Assembly: GCA_964057225.1 (NCBI GenBank)
Contig: OZ059897.1
Span: 13,578,001 to 13,642,000 of the forward strand
Source: Auanema rhodensis
Taxonomy: Eukaryota > Nematoda > Chromadorea > Rhabditida > Rhabditidae
Length of the DNA stretch: 64,000 nt
Reading direction: 5' to 3'
Numbering within the stretch: position 1 is the first letter of the stretch; each line of letters starts with the position of its first letter. The notes below the pieces were generated by a model. The model was not told the DNA's origin. It did no database searches and was given only the letters and a program-made list of their open reading frames with translations. Below, in pieces: positions 13,357 to 24,961 of the stretch. Position numbers and translations under genes: made by a program.

Positions 13357-13860
13357 AATGCCCAAAATTCTTTCGTCCTTATCACTTCACCTCGGTTTCA
13401 TTGATTCTTTTTCTAAAAAGTATTAACTTTTTTTTCGAAACACTATGAAGCATTTGGATATTACAAGTTGCTTTTATTTTTATTTCTGAAAAAAATAACT
13501 TGAAGCCGTGAATTAAAAATCAGATTTTAGTTCTCGTCTAGGCTAGTCTTTGCTAGTCATATTGCTTTGTTTAATTTTCTTTTAAAATTTTTTTTCTAGC
13601 ATATATTCAAGAATAACATTTCCCCCCCTATTCTCTCCTAATCTTTCAACCGAGTTCATCCGGCCACAGACCAACAAATCCAAATAGTACTTTTTGACTA
13701 TCTAAGACAATCAATCACACAGAACAAACTATATTCTTTTTTTTTCTTATTCCATCGATTATTTGCTATTTCTTGCATTCAATTTTATACATAAAAGCAC
13801 AAAGCTTTTTTTTTCTTCAATCACTATAACATACTCCATTTGTGCCTATCCATCTGTTGA

Positions 13861-13866
13861 AATAAA
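13861..13866 (+). terminator. Candidate polyadenylation signal of galectin
   Basis: AATAAA about 500 bases past the galectin stop codon. It is the first perfect hexamer downstream; variant signals nearer the stop cannot be excluded. Confidence 0.4.
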
Positions 13867-14298
13867 TGCTAACCTCTCATACGTTTTTTCTTCTATTTTT
13901 ACTATTTATAAACAATATAATTCTTTTTTCACAAAATAATAACAAATTAATTTACATGATTACATATTTGAATATAAACAAAAACAATTCATAATATATA
14001 CAGAAGCGATAACCCTAATGCCCAGCATATTTTATGAAAATGATAATTTAGTATGTAATTACGATCATTACATTGATTTATAGAGTATTATAAAGCAAAT
14101 AGATTATTCACAATCTAAGTTATTGATAACAAAAAATTGTTGAAATTATATTTCTATGTGTCACTTCAGTGTTATATCATATGACATAACAGTTTTACGT
14201 AGCTCAGTTGTAAAGCTTAATAAAACACGTGGTATTTCATTATATTTTCAGATATCATGTATAATTGAATATTAAACATTTAATAAATGATAAAATAG

Positions 14299-14304
14299 TT
14301 TATT
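14299..14304 (-). terminator. Candidate polyadenylation signal of SCPx
   Basis: AATAAA on the minus strand, 135 bases beyond the SCPx stop codon. Confidence 0.5.
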
Positions 14305-14438
14305 TAATTAAAACTAGTTAACTTTTCAATAAAAAAAGGTACACATCTTAAATTAATTTCAACATGAAAAACTTGCTTAGCGCTTGGACACATTGTTGAT
14401 TTACATGGCTAAACATATCATGATCCAGACTAATCTGT

Positions 14439-15927
14439 TTAGATCTTAGCCTTAAGCATTTTAGGGTCAAGGAGATTTTTAAGTTTCATAGCCTTGGCAA
14501 TATTTCCCTTCAACTTCATCTTTCCTTGCATGAAAGCTTGATCGGGCTTCAGTTTACCAGCAGCAATAAGCATGAAGTCGGCATCCTTGATGTTGATTTC
14601 TACATCGACTGGCTTCTCGTCATGTCCAACGTAGGCTGGTTCAGACTGCAATGAGAATCATAGAGAATATGATATCTTTAACAGAATATGTACCTTGGTG
14701 TCGATGGTCCACTTCTTAACAGCTCCGTCAGAACCGGTAACATTAATTCTGAAAGCAGTAGCGATCTTAGTTACCAAAGCCTTCTCCTAAAAATGAGCGT
14801 TGTATATACAAAATGATATTTCAATTGCTGGTACCTCGCTGAGGCGCTCCTTGATTTCGTCAAAAATGATGTCAGACTTGAGACTCATGTTGCTGGTGGG
14901 GATAGCTGTAGAAACAGAAGAAGAGCTAGGGAAGGCTAAGCGATACAGAGCAACCACACCGGCTCCTCCGATTCCTGAAATAAATGAAAATAATTAATGA
15001 AAAATGAAAGAATTAATATGCAAATATGATTGCGACAATTGAAAATAGATGGACATGGATCAGAAAATAAGAATAGAACCGTTTTGGTTATCTTTTATGA
15101 TATCGAAACAGGTACTAGAGAAAGAAAAGGCGAAGATAGCTTGCTTAACAGGAACAACGAAGAAGAGCTTAACGAAAAAGATAAGAATTATTGAATGGCT
15201 CAGCTACAGCGAGGCATCCAATACCTAATTTTTGCATGAACAGAACGAATATATCATCTTCTAACATACTGATAACCTACTTCATTTTACGAAGTCTTCA
15301 CGAGTTATTTGGAAAAATGAATTACAAGGGTATTATTGAAATGATTCAAAAGACAATTTGCTGAGATCATTGTTGAAAAGGGAATCTTAGTTGTAGTGGA
15401 AGAAATATTGGAAAAATGAAAGAAGAAGAACATGTAGAGAGAAGTAGGTCAAACAGCTCAAATATTTTCAAACATCATGTGAAATATATAGTTATATATA
15501 ATATAATTATTGAAAATGGCGAAGAAATAACTATATATATCTATATGAAGTGGAAAATATAAGAGACAGAGAGAAAAAAATATATAACTATATATATACA
15601 TTTAGATATATAACAACAACACTACAACAATAACAACAATAACAGAAACAGAAACAAGGAAATCGACCTAGAATTTCAATAGATGAAGTTTAGCTAAGAA
15701 GTTGGAAGAGAGCTAGTAGAACAAGCTTCATGAAACATTAATGTGAGAGTGAAGAGTTCCCAAGTAAAAACTTCATATATAGTAGAATTATCATGTAAAA
15801 CATGGTTGTTCAAGCAAGAAAACGAAAGCAAATCAAGCAATTATCAGTAGACTTTTAGCGTGATGCGTGCAGAACGGGGAGGAGAAAGAAAACGGATACA
15901 TGACTAGACTACAATATGATAAGAAAG

Positions 15928-15962
<35 letters not shown>

Positions 15963-17747
15963 TTATTGATGTTATTCGATTATAAAAAATATTAACTTTA
16001 AAGAGTCAAACATACCAATGTTATGTTGCATTGCAACTTTAGCGTTTGGAACTTGACGCTTGCCACATTTACCGCGAAGTTGATTGGATAATTCAACAAC
16101 TTGTGCAACACCTTAATGAAATCATTATCTTGTTTTTCTTTAAGAAATCAATAAAAGACTACAAGTAATTTAAGCAAACCTGTAGCTCCGATAGGATGAC
16201 CTTTGGAAATTAATCCTCCGGAAGGATTGATAACCCATTTTCCACCATATGTGTTATCTCCACGATCGATTAATTCTCCGGCTTTTCCTAAGAATTTAAG
16301 ACATGAAATGCCAAGAGCGAAGAGCTATGAATTACATACCAATAGGGCAAAGTCCGATGGCCTCATATGTGATCAGTTCATTTGGAGCAAAACAGTCATG
16401 AAGTTCAATTACCTGAAAATGTGATGTTTCATCAGTGATGCTAGTTTTTCATTTGAATGCTTTTATCTTCATGTTCACTTGTTTGAGATTACCTGAACAT
16501 CATTAGGTGTAATTCCAGTTTCCTGGTAAAGTTGCTTGGATATCTTCTCAATCATGTCAAAACCAATCATCTTAATGTTTGATTTCTCAGCAAATACTGA
16601 TGGTTCATCAGTTCCGAGTTTCATGCCTATGAATTACTTCAATATTCCCAGTGTTTTTAGGACACACTTACCAACGAGCTCAACAGCTTGAGCTTTGAGA
16701 TGTGGATGCTTGTTCAAAAAGTTTTCTGAGCATAGAACAGCAGCAGCGGATCCATCAGAAGTTGGACTGCAAGTTAAAAAATCATATTTTTAAATCTTCA
16801 AAAATGAAACTACCTGCACTCTAAAAGTCCCATGAAATCATAGATCTTACGGGCATTCATAACTTGGTCGAATGTAAATTCTTTAGTGAATTGAGAGTTT
16901 CTAAAATGAAAACAAATTAAAATAAATTAAATAAACTTCAACTCACGGATTATGAACTGAATGAAGATGGTTCTTATGAGCAATCTTAGCGAAATGTTCA
17001 CGCTTAGTACCTAAACTATCACAATGAGTTACTAGACAGAATAACTTTCAAACCATATTTTTCCATGTGCTCAAGTCCAGCATTACCGAACATCTGAGCA
17101 GTGATTGGTACAGGGTGGATACCATAAGTGTCAGACATAACCTATAAAGTTTGAGCAATGAGTAAATTTGTATATAAGCTATGAAAACCTCTATATGATG
17201 ATCTACTGACAAAGCTCTGTCATCAGAGTGTCCAGCCTGAGCATCAAGAGAGCCTGCAGCCATCTTTTCAAATCCGACTGCGAGAACGCAATCAGCATTA
17301 CCTTACAAGAAAGAAAGCATAAGATTGGACATGACAATAGCAGCATCTTACCACTTTCAATAATTTGCTTGCAGAGGAAGACACCACTTGATCCGGAAGC
17401 ACAGGCATTGTTTACCTGTAGTGGAATATGTTCATTGTATACATCCTGAGACAAATAGATCTTACATTAAAAATAGGGATTCCGGTGAATCCAATCTCAT
17501 AGAGAGCTCTCTGACCACAGCAGGTTCCTCCGAACAAGTATCCAACAGTAGCTTGTTGAACATCTTGATATTTCAATTTACAATCATCCAAAGCCATTGT
17601 AACTGTATATAATGTAATAAAACTGTTTACTCTTTCACACTAGTTACCAGCTTCTTTAACCATATCTGGATAATCCCAGTTTTTGCTACCTGGCTTGCAG
17701 AATTTGGTCATTCCGACTCCAACAACGTAAACCTTAGTCTTAGTCAT
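14439..17747 (-). CDS. SCPx: peroxisomal 3-oxoacyl-CoA thiolase fused to sterol carrier protein 2
   Basis: Fifteen exons from 17747 downwards: 17648-17747, 17466-17602, 17352-17415, 17189-17301, 17054-17141, 16947-17010, 16814-16900, 16672-16766, 16493-16626, 16340-16412, 16180-16287, 16016-16111, 14835-14974, 14694-14786, 14439-14645. The product has 532 residues (human SCPx 547). The thiolase part (about 1-385) carries the nucleophile Cys84 in [10 protein letters not shown], the HDCF motif (299-302) and His349 in GHPIGATG. The SCP2 lipid-binding part runs from about 416 to the end, which is KAKI, a weak peroxisomal PTS1-like tail. SCPx cleaves the last side-chain step of branched acyl-CoAs; the C. 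elegans relative DAF-22 acts in ascaroside side-chain shortening. All junctions are GT-AG and in phase. The 1.04 kb intron 12 sits just before the SCP2-coding exons. Confidence 0.97.
15929..15962. repeat. TA microsatellite in SCPx intron 12
   Basis: Alternating TA for about 34 bases, with one G interruption near 15951, in the intron before the SCP2-coding part. Confidence 0.9.
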
Positions 17748-18320
17748 TTTTTTCTGTCTGAAACAAATGAAACTTTTAAAATAATGGAAGTAGAAATTGA
17801 AGATAATAATTGAATGAATGATAAATTGAAAACAAAAATTTTGCTTTAATAATTAAAAATATTGACAAAATAAGCTATGAGTACAGGTTTGATAAGAATT
17901 CTCTTTTAAAGCGATGGACTATGAACGATAAACTAGAATATAGGTAAAACTTAGAAGAATGAACAGCATAGTACAAAATACAAGAACACAGTGATGCATG
18001 AACGAAAAACGGGAAAGGTTTAAAACTATATAATATTAATATTTAAAAAGATAATACGTATTTGTGAATTAGCCTGATTAATTGAATATTTTCTTTTTTT
18101 TTCTGCTGAAAAAGAAAGAAGATGTCAAAACGAAGATTAAATCCCAACTAGTGTGCAAGTTAAGAACGTATTTGAGTGTATTTTAGACTTTGATTGTCTC
18201 TGCAGTGAGAACAAGAGTCTGTATGATAAGATAATATGATATTAACTGACTGATTTAGACGTATATATGTTTTTTTTTATTCGACAAATAGAAATAATAG
18301 GTGATGATATTACCAACAAT

Positions 18321-18373
18321 AATATATATATATATATATTTAACTATATATATATATATATATACATATATAG
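18321..18373. repeat. TA-rich inverted microsatellite
   Basis: Two TA runs separated by TTTAAC; the whole block could fold as a long hairpin. Confidence 0.85.
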
Positions 18374-18777
18374 TTAAGATATACAATAAATATTTGTAAG
18401 AAAAGATAATATGAAACAGACATTTTCATTGTTAAATCGATATAATCAAGCAATGTTAAAATCATGTTGGTATTAAGAAGATACAAATATAAAAGACAAA
18501 TGGACTGGTTCGATGCGATTGACCACGTTATAACTAATCAGTCTATTTCAATTGATATGCAAGTTTTTAAGTAATTTGTTACAATATTTTGATAATAGGT
18601 AAATATATGTACTGAAAATTATTCTATTTATAATAGAAGTATGGGTATGGAAAAATAATTCAATTTAAGTATAAGTATAAAATTTTAAAGTATATTGAAT
18701 AAAAATTTTAATTATTCTTATAAATTACAGTAATCTCTATTATATTTTAACGAATTATTTGAATGACTTTTGATTTT

Positions 18778-18854
18778 ACGTGAACTTTTAGGTTGTCTTC
18801 ACATAGCGCGTGAACTTTCACGTCCTTGTACGTCTATGTAACGTGAACTTTCAC
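18778..18854. promoter_or_regulatory. Three spaced CGTGAACTTT repeats
   Basis: Copies start near 18779, 18809 and 18842, about 30 and 33 bases apart (close to three helical turns). Copy 2 (18809-18822) is a perfect dyad, CGTGAA-CT-TTCACG; copy 3 matches it except at the last base. GAAnnTTC within them fits a heat-shock-element pair, and TGAACTTT resembles half of an HNF4-type nuclear receptor site. Distance is about 0.4 kb to the agrin ATG and 1.05 kb to the SCPx ATG. Confidence 0.45.
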
Positions 18855-19245
18855 ATATTGCCCACTTTCCTTTTAAAATTTTTGATTTCAATGAAATTCA
18901 CGTTTAGTTTTTGAGATATAACTGCATTTGGTAATAGATTTCTAATATTTCTAATTCCATGTCTTAATTCATATTGTTTCTTTATAATTAATCTTATATA
19001 TGACATAATTTGTTTTTAGGCTCTTCCTTCTATGTTACTTCATTTGAATCTCATTGTCTTCTATTCATTGACGACGATGACCTTACATAACTGGCCCTTC
19101 ATGAAATCGTAAGAGTCGGCCGATGATGATGGGCGGAGCATCGTTGGCGGAGGTTAACCTGAGCTAATCCAATCTGAGCCAGATTTCTGTAGGCAAAGAC
19201 GTCGTTAGTAACGTGAAGAAAAGATAGTATTTTCTAAAATCTATA

Positions 19246-22200
19246 ATGAGTATACTATATTCAACTCATTTAAAATATTTATTATTAATATTTGTATTTA
19301 TAATATTATTATCTCAACTTGTTAATGCTAAAGTATGTGAACGAAAAAAAGCGGGACGTAAAGCTTTAAATGATTCATTAACTATAGCTGATGTTGTATT
19401 ATCAGCTACAATACGTGAAGTAACATTTGATACAGATGGATCTCTTCAGGTAATAGTACTTTACATCATTTTTATTATAAAGAAACTCATATTTCAGTCG
19501 CTATCCCTTAGAACACGTCGTATATTCAAAGGCCGGGAATATTTGACAGGAAAGCGTCATGTTACTGTTTTTGGAATAGAAGAAGTTGAAGTAAAGATTA
19601 TTTTTTATTTAATTTATACGTAGTTTATGAATAATTTTAGTGTCCTAAGCATTTATCTCTTCATTCGACTTTGGTATTCCCTCTATCAGTGTCCGGTGAT
19701 CACTTCTTCTTAGCTTCATCTATATTTCCAATTAATCTTAGCATTCTTGATTCTCTTCATGCATTTGCCAGAGGTTAGTAACAAAATTTTATTTATTTTT
19801 ATTTAATTATGTTATTTCTAATTTTTAAAATATCATATAATCTTAATCTACTCTTCATGTTCTATCAAAAATTCACAAATTAATATATTTGTTTTCACTC
19901 GCTTTTACTTGCTATGAACAAGTTTTAGTACTTTTAACTAGCTTGTCCTATTTTATACTTCTTTTCATCTCCTTCTAAGCACAATAATTAGCACATTATG
20001 AATTTTAATTGTCCTGGCTTCTCTCTCTTTCAATCTTTTCTTCATGAAAATATAATGAAAAGCATAGTAGCCTTATACTATTCTCTGAATAGCCAACCAG
20101 CTTGCTCACCAGCTAAGGTTATGTGCTCCAAATTTTAGGAGCAAATTTGTATTTTCCATGCTAATTGTTACAGAACCATGCTTGACAGGTGTTTAGCTGC
20201 TAGCATTGAGAACATATAGACATAGAAATATATAATTAGGGGTGTAATTGGCGCATCCTTATTGAATGAGATTTATGGTAAAATTCTGAAAATATGTTTT
20301 TTAAGTTGTTAACTACATGAAATTACTGTAATTCTATTTTTTTTATCCTTTATATAGAAAAATTATATAATTTAATCGGTACAAGTGATACATTTTACAT
20401 AATTGAGGTATTAATCCGTTTACATAATCTCATCTCCATATTATATCATTTTCTCTACTAGATTTCGTGTATCTCTGCGGTTTTTTTTTACAAATTTATT
20501 TTACTTATACGTATAATATGCGAAGATATTGAATATGTAATTGTGCTAATACAGGTCAAACTCTCTTATACTTGTGTATTTCTCGTAGCTGCCCAAATAT
20601 CTTCGCACCTGACCATGTCGCTTCTATTTGTATTTAGGATTTATAAAATAGCCATCTATTTTGCTACCTTTTCCACTATCATCATTAGTCTATCCGTTCT
20701 TTGGGTTCTGAATGTAAATGTTCCTTCTTTCAATACATCAATTGCTTTGAAAGAAGAATTTGTGTTAGCGAACATGACAAAATGAATTGAATAAGATTTT
20801 ATATGTATAAGTTGAACAAGAAAATATTAAAGTTTTCAAGTAACTATTTGCTCACGCAACTTTTAATCAAAATTTATTTTATAATATAGTCTTTATGTAA
20901 TACAATAAGTAAAGAGTTTTTTTTTAAAGAATAAGAATATTTAAAATTGAGAAAATCTTCTCTTTTGATGATATAAATCATTTTAGGATTACCACACCGG
21001 AAACGACGAAAACCCAAACATAGTAAGTCAATAGTTTTATTATGTTATAAAATAATAAAATAAATGTTATAGTACATAGTAAATATATAGATATACATAT
21101 CATTAAGACAGCTTTCCTTTTTTGATCTGACAATAAACATTTTTTTTATATGATCATGTCACGGTCATCCCTTTATAATATACAATTTTATTATTTGTTT
21201 GTTATTTGTTGTTTTTGTTTTAATTTCAATTAAACTAAAATCAGTTTTAACATTATAATTTAAAATATTTATTTTTATTTATTTCATTACATATAGTAAA
21301 TTTAAAATTAGAAAATAATATATTTCATGTTAAACGTATTCCGACAAACATTCTTAAGACCATATAGCTTGCTTCTGTTAATCCTTTTATACTTTTTGCA
21401 AAATATTTAATGTCTGATAATACTATGGGAATGTTAAAACACATTTTTCACGGATTTGTTGTTTGAGTAGACAAAATTTCTTCTTTTTGAAAAATATGCC
21501 AATTATTAGGGGATCGAAAATAAATTAATAATATCTGTTTTACTATATATTGAAGTAAATTATTAAAATTATATTATATATTATTATTATTTAAATTATA
21601 TTTTTAGCTGTATGTGAATCATCTTTGTGTCCATTAGGATCAAAATGTTCAATAGAAACGTAAGTTATTTGATATAATAATTGAAATATATTAATACTTT
21701 TAATTCTTGAAGTGGTATGTGCGAATGTCGAAGTCATTGTCGATCAGCTGGTCCTCCTGTATGTGGTACTGATCATGTATCATATGCTTCACATTGTCAT
21801 CTGTCTATCCGCTCTTGCTTATTACACAAAAAAGGAAAATCACAGCTCAAATTAGCTTCTCATGGTCATTGCAGTAAGTTTTTTTGCTCAAAATTTTAAA
21901 TACATAGCTAAAGAGCATTTGAGAGATATTTGACTATCTGACTTAAAAGTTCTATTCATGTTTATCCTAAATCAATATTCGGCATTCTTTCGACCTAAAC
22001 AACATAATTTACCTTTTGGATTACTGTATTCAGTGACCGTAGCTACTATACACAAACAGCGTCCTTTGCTTTCATGGCAATGCCAATGATTTTCTTTCAT
22101 TCCTAAACCAATCTATTTGAGAAAGAATATAGGGTAATCTTACTAAATACTATATTTCATTTTGAAATAAACGGTATGATGTTTTTCATGAGCCAAAAGC

Positions 22201-24881
22201 TTAAAACAAGAGTCCATTTTAAGTAAATGGAAAAGATTAACTAAAGACTTAAAAAGGCAATTTCGATAAGAAACTATGCATACATGGGAAACAGACGATG
22301 AGAATAGTGATCATAAAAGTCTGGATATCAAAGAAACATTGTCTCACATTGGATTCGAGAATGATGAAGAATCATCCTTTGTCTGCTGTGTGAAGGGGGA
22401 TAAGCTTCAAGCCAACAGACAGCCTCGTTAGTATGTGATGGGGGCATGTACGCTTATGCGAGAGCTTCTGTTGTTCGCTTAAGCCTAAAGTCATCAATTC
22501 TTCATTCCACTTAGAATCATTTCGTGTCAAGAGTCAATTTTCCCTCCAATTGGCTTTATGCAGTAGTCTGTTGGACTTGATTTCTTAGCTCTAATCTGTG
22601 TGCAATACAAAACCATTTGCATACAACTTGTTGCTTGAACTTTATATATTTCCAAAATATCATAATTCCTTATTTATTATGATTATATTAAATATATTAA
22701 AAATAATTTTAATAATATTAAATGTTCAAGCATGTTATAAGTATCCGCAAGGTAACACTATTATAGCATCTGAATCTTAAACATTCTCTTTTAGGCAAGC
22801 GAAATCCATGTGATGATCTGAGATGTGGCCCAGGAGAAGATTGCGTTGTTTCTCATGTATAAACTTTACAAAAAGTTTTATTGAAAAACAAATTTTATTT
22901 CAGACAAACGGTATTCTATCAGCTACATGTGTATGTCCAGCTTCTTGCCCAAATTATGGAGATGCAGGTAACAAGATTTTTTTCTTCTAAATAGAAAAAT
23001 TTATAATTTTTTATATTATTACTATTATATAATTTATATAAATATTATTTTAAAAATATATATTTAGTTGATTCATCACCCGTTTGTTCTACAAACGGTG
23101 TAGATTATCCATCGTTATGTAAGATGAAGCAGCATGCTTGTTCTGCAAAAACTAATATAACAGCAAAATATTTTGGAAAATGCGGTTAGCTATTTCAATT
23201 TACTGAGCCTATTGTATAAATTTCTTTATTCTTTCTAGATCCTTGCCGTGATTTCACATGTCCCACTGGTACATCTTGTCATTTAGGTGCTCATCGTAAA
23301 CCAGAATGCAGGTAATAAAAGCTTTTCCTTGAGAGTTGATTTGAGAGTTATATTAATCTTCAGATGCAGTGAACAATGTCCTCTAAATTTTGATCCTGTC
23401 TGTGGGACTGATGGAAAAACGTATGCTTTAAAAGATTAACGCAAATATAAAAAACATTTTTCTTAGATATTCAAATGAGTGTGTTATGAGAGTCTCAGGC
23501 TGTAAGCTGGATCAAGCACTTGAAGTTTTCAAGAAAGGGAAATGTGAAGGTTTTTTACTTCAAATTCATTTCAATTTATTAATTTTATTATATTAAAGAT
23601 ATTAAAACACCATGTAGTGATTTGACATGTAGTCATGGAGCTCAATGTCAAATACGTAATGAAACAACAGCTAGTTGTGAATGTGATGCTTCTTGTAGCC
23701 AAATCATGAAGCCAATCTGTGCAACAGTAGGATAACTCTAACGTTTCAGAAAATATTGTTTTTTAGAATGGCATGACTTTTGATAATGATTGTGAACTTC
23801 GAAGATATGCTTGTGAACAAAAAGCTAGAGTTGCAGTTAAACATCAAGGAACCTGTGGTATGCTTGTCTTATTTTTTACATTTAAAAAATTGTTTTGAAT
23901 AAGCATACACCATTCTTGTAGTTTTTTTGTAAATTAGCATTTATATCCCGTGACGTATAAGCATATTCTAATATATATCACGTGCAAAGAGTTTAACGTA
24001 ATTTTTCCTTTTTCCTTTTTATTTTTTTTCAAACACGAGCAAGCTAATGAACTATATTCATTTTTAATTGTGCCATTACATAAATTAAAAAAAACATTAT
24101 TCCAGGTTTTGGTCTCTGTGCTTCCTTTGAAGGATGTGTAGCTCCACAAGTGTGTATACTAGTTCAAGAGAAGCCTGTATGTGCCTGTCCAGAATGTTCC
24201 GATGAACTAAGAGAGGTTTCTATTATTTAAAAAAATTTATAACTAATATTCAATAATTTAGGTTTGTGCCAGTAATGGTAGAACTTATCCGAATGAATGC
24301 AAAATGAGAAGAGAAGCATGTTTATTGGATGACAAGTTTTATGTAAAATACAATGGTGTTTGTGGTTCGTTAATTGTGAAAATTTATAATTTGTAAAAAT
24401 AATTATTCATAGATGGTTGTTCCAAAATTTCTTGTGAATTCTACTCTGTTTGCATTTCTGATGGAATTTCAAAACCAGGTTGTCGTTGTCCTAATGATTG
24501 TCCCAATATCAAAGATACAAAAGTATGAAATTGTTGTTTTATTTAATTTTTTAAAGACTATTGTAGGCTCATGTTTGTGGAACGGATGGTGTTACTTATT
24601 CATCAGAGTGTCATCTTCGACGTAGTGCTTGTGAGCAGAAGAAATTTATTGTTGTGGCATTTAAAGGCAAATGTGGTAAGCTAATTAATTTTTAACTAAT
24701 TACGTTAATTATATTGTATTTATATATATTTTTTGTTGTTTTAGATGCATGTCAACATGTAGAATGCAGATACGGAGAAGAATGCCGTAGTGGGATATGC
24801 GTATGCAGTTATAATTGTCCAAGTAATCCACCAGCTTCTATGAAAGTTTGTGGAGAGAATGGAGTAAGTTTATTTTATTAT

Positions 24882-24961
<80 letters not shown>

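Larger units (their letters stand above)
13357..14438. other. Convergent intergenic region, galectin and SCPx 3' ends
   Basis: About 1.1 kb between two tail-to-tail genes. It holds candidate polyadenylation signals for both and no coding exon that I can see. Confidence 0.7.
17748..19245. promoter_or_regulatory. Divergent upstream region shared by SCPx and agrin
   Basis: About 1.5 kb separates the two start codons. On the minus strand TTTCAG ends at 17758, ten bases before the SCPx ATG, a trans-splice-type acceptor. The region holds TA repeats (18321-18373), three dyad repeats (18778-18854) and a GC-richer patch with GGGCGG near 19132 about 110 bases before the agrin ATG. No coding exon is seen. 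Confidence 0.55.

Noticed and set aside
14199-14217. TAGCTCAGTTG, like a tRNA A box
   Set aside because: No B box, no matching acceptor stem and no anticodon arm follow within 80 bases.
20358-20407. 50-base exon-like unit in phase after agrin exon 3
   Set aside because: It ends in phase 0, so it cannot join the next agrin exon without a further 19-base exon, and it interrupts the likely NtA end.
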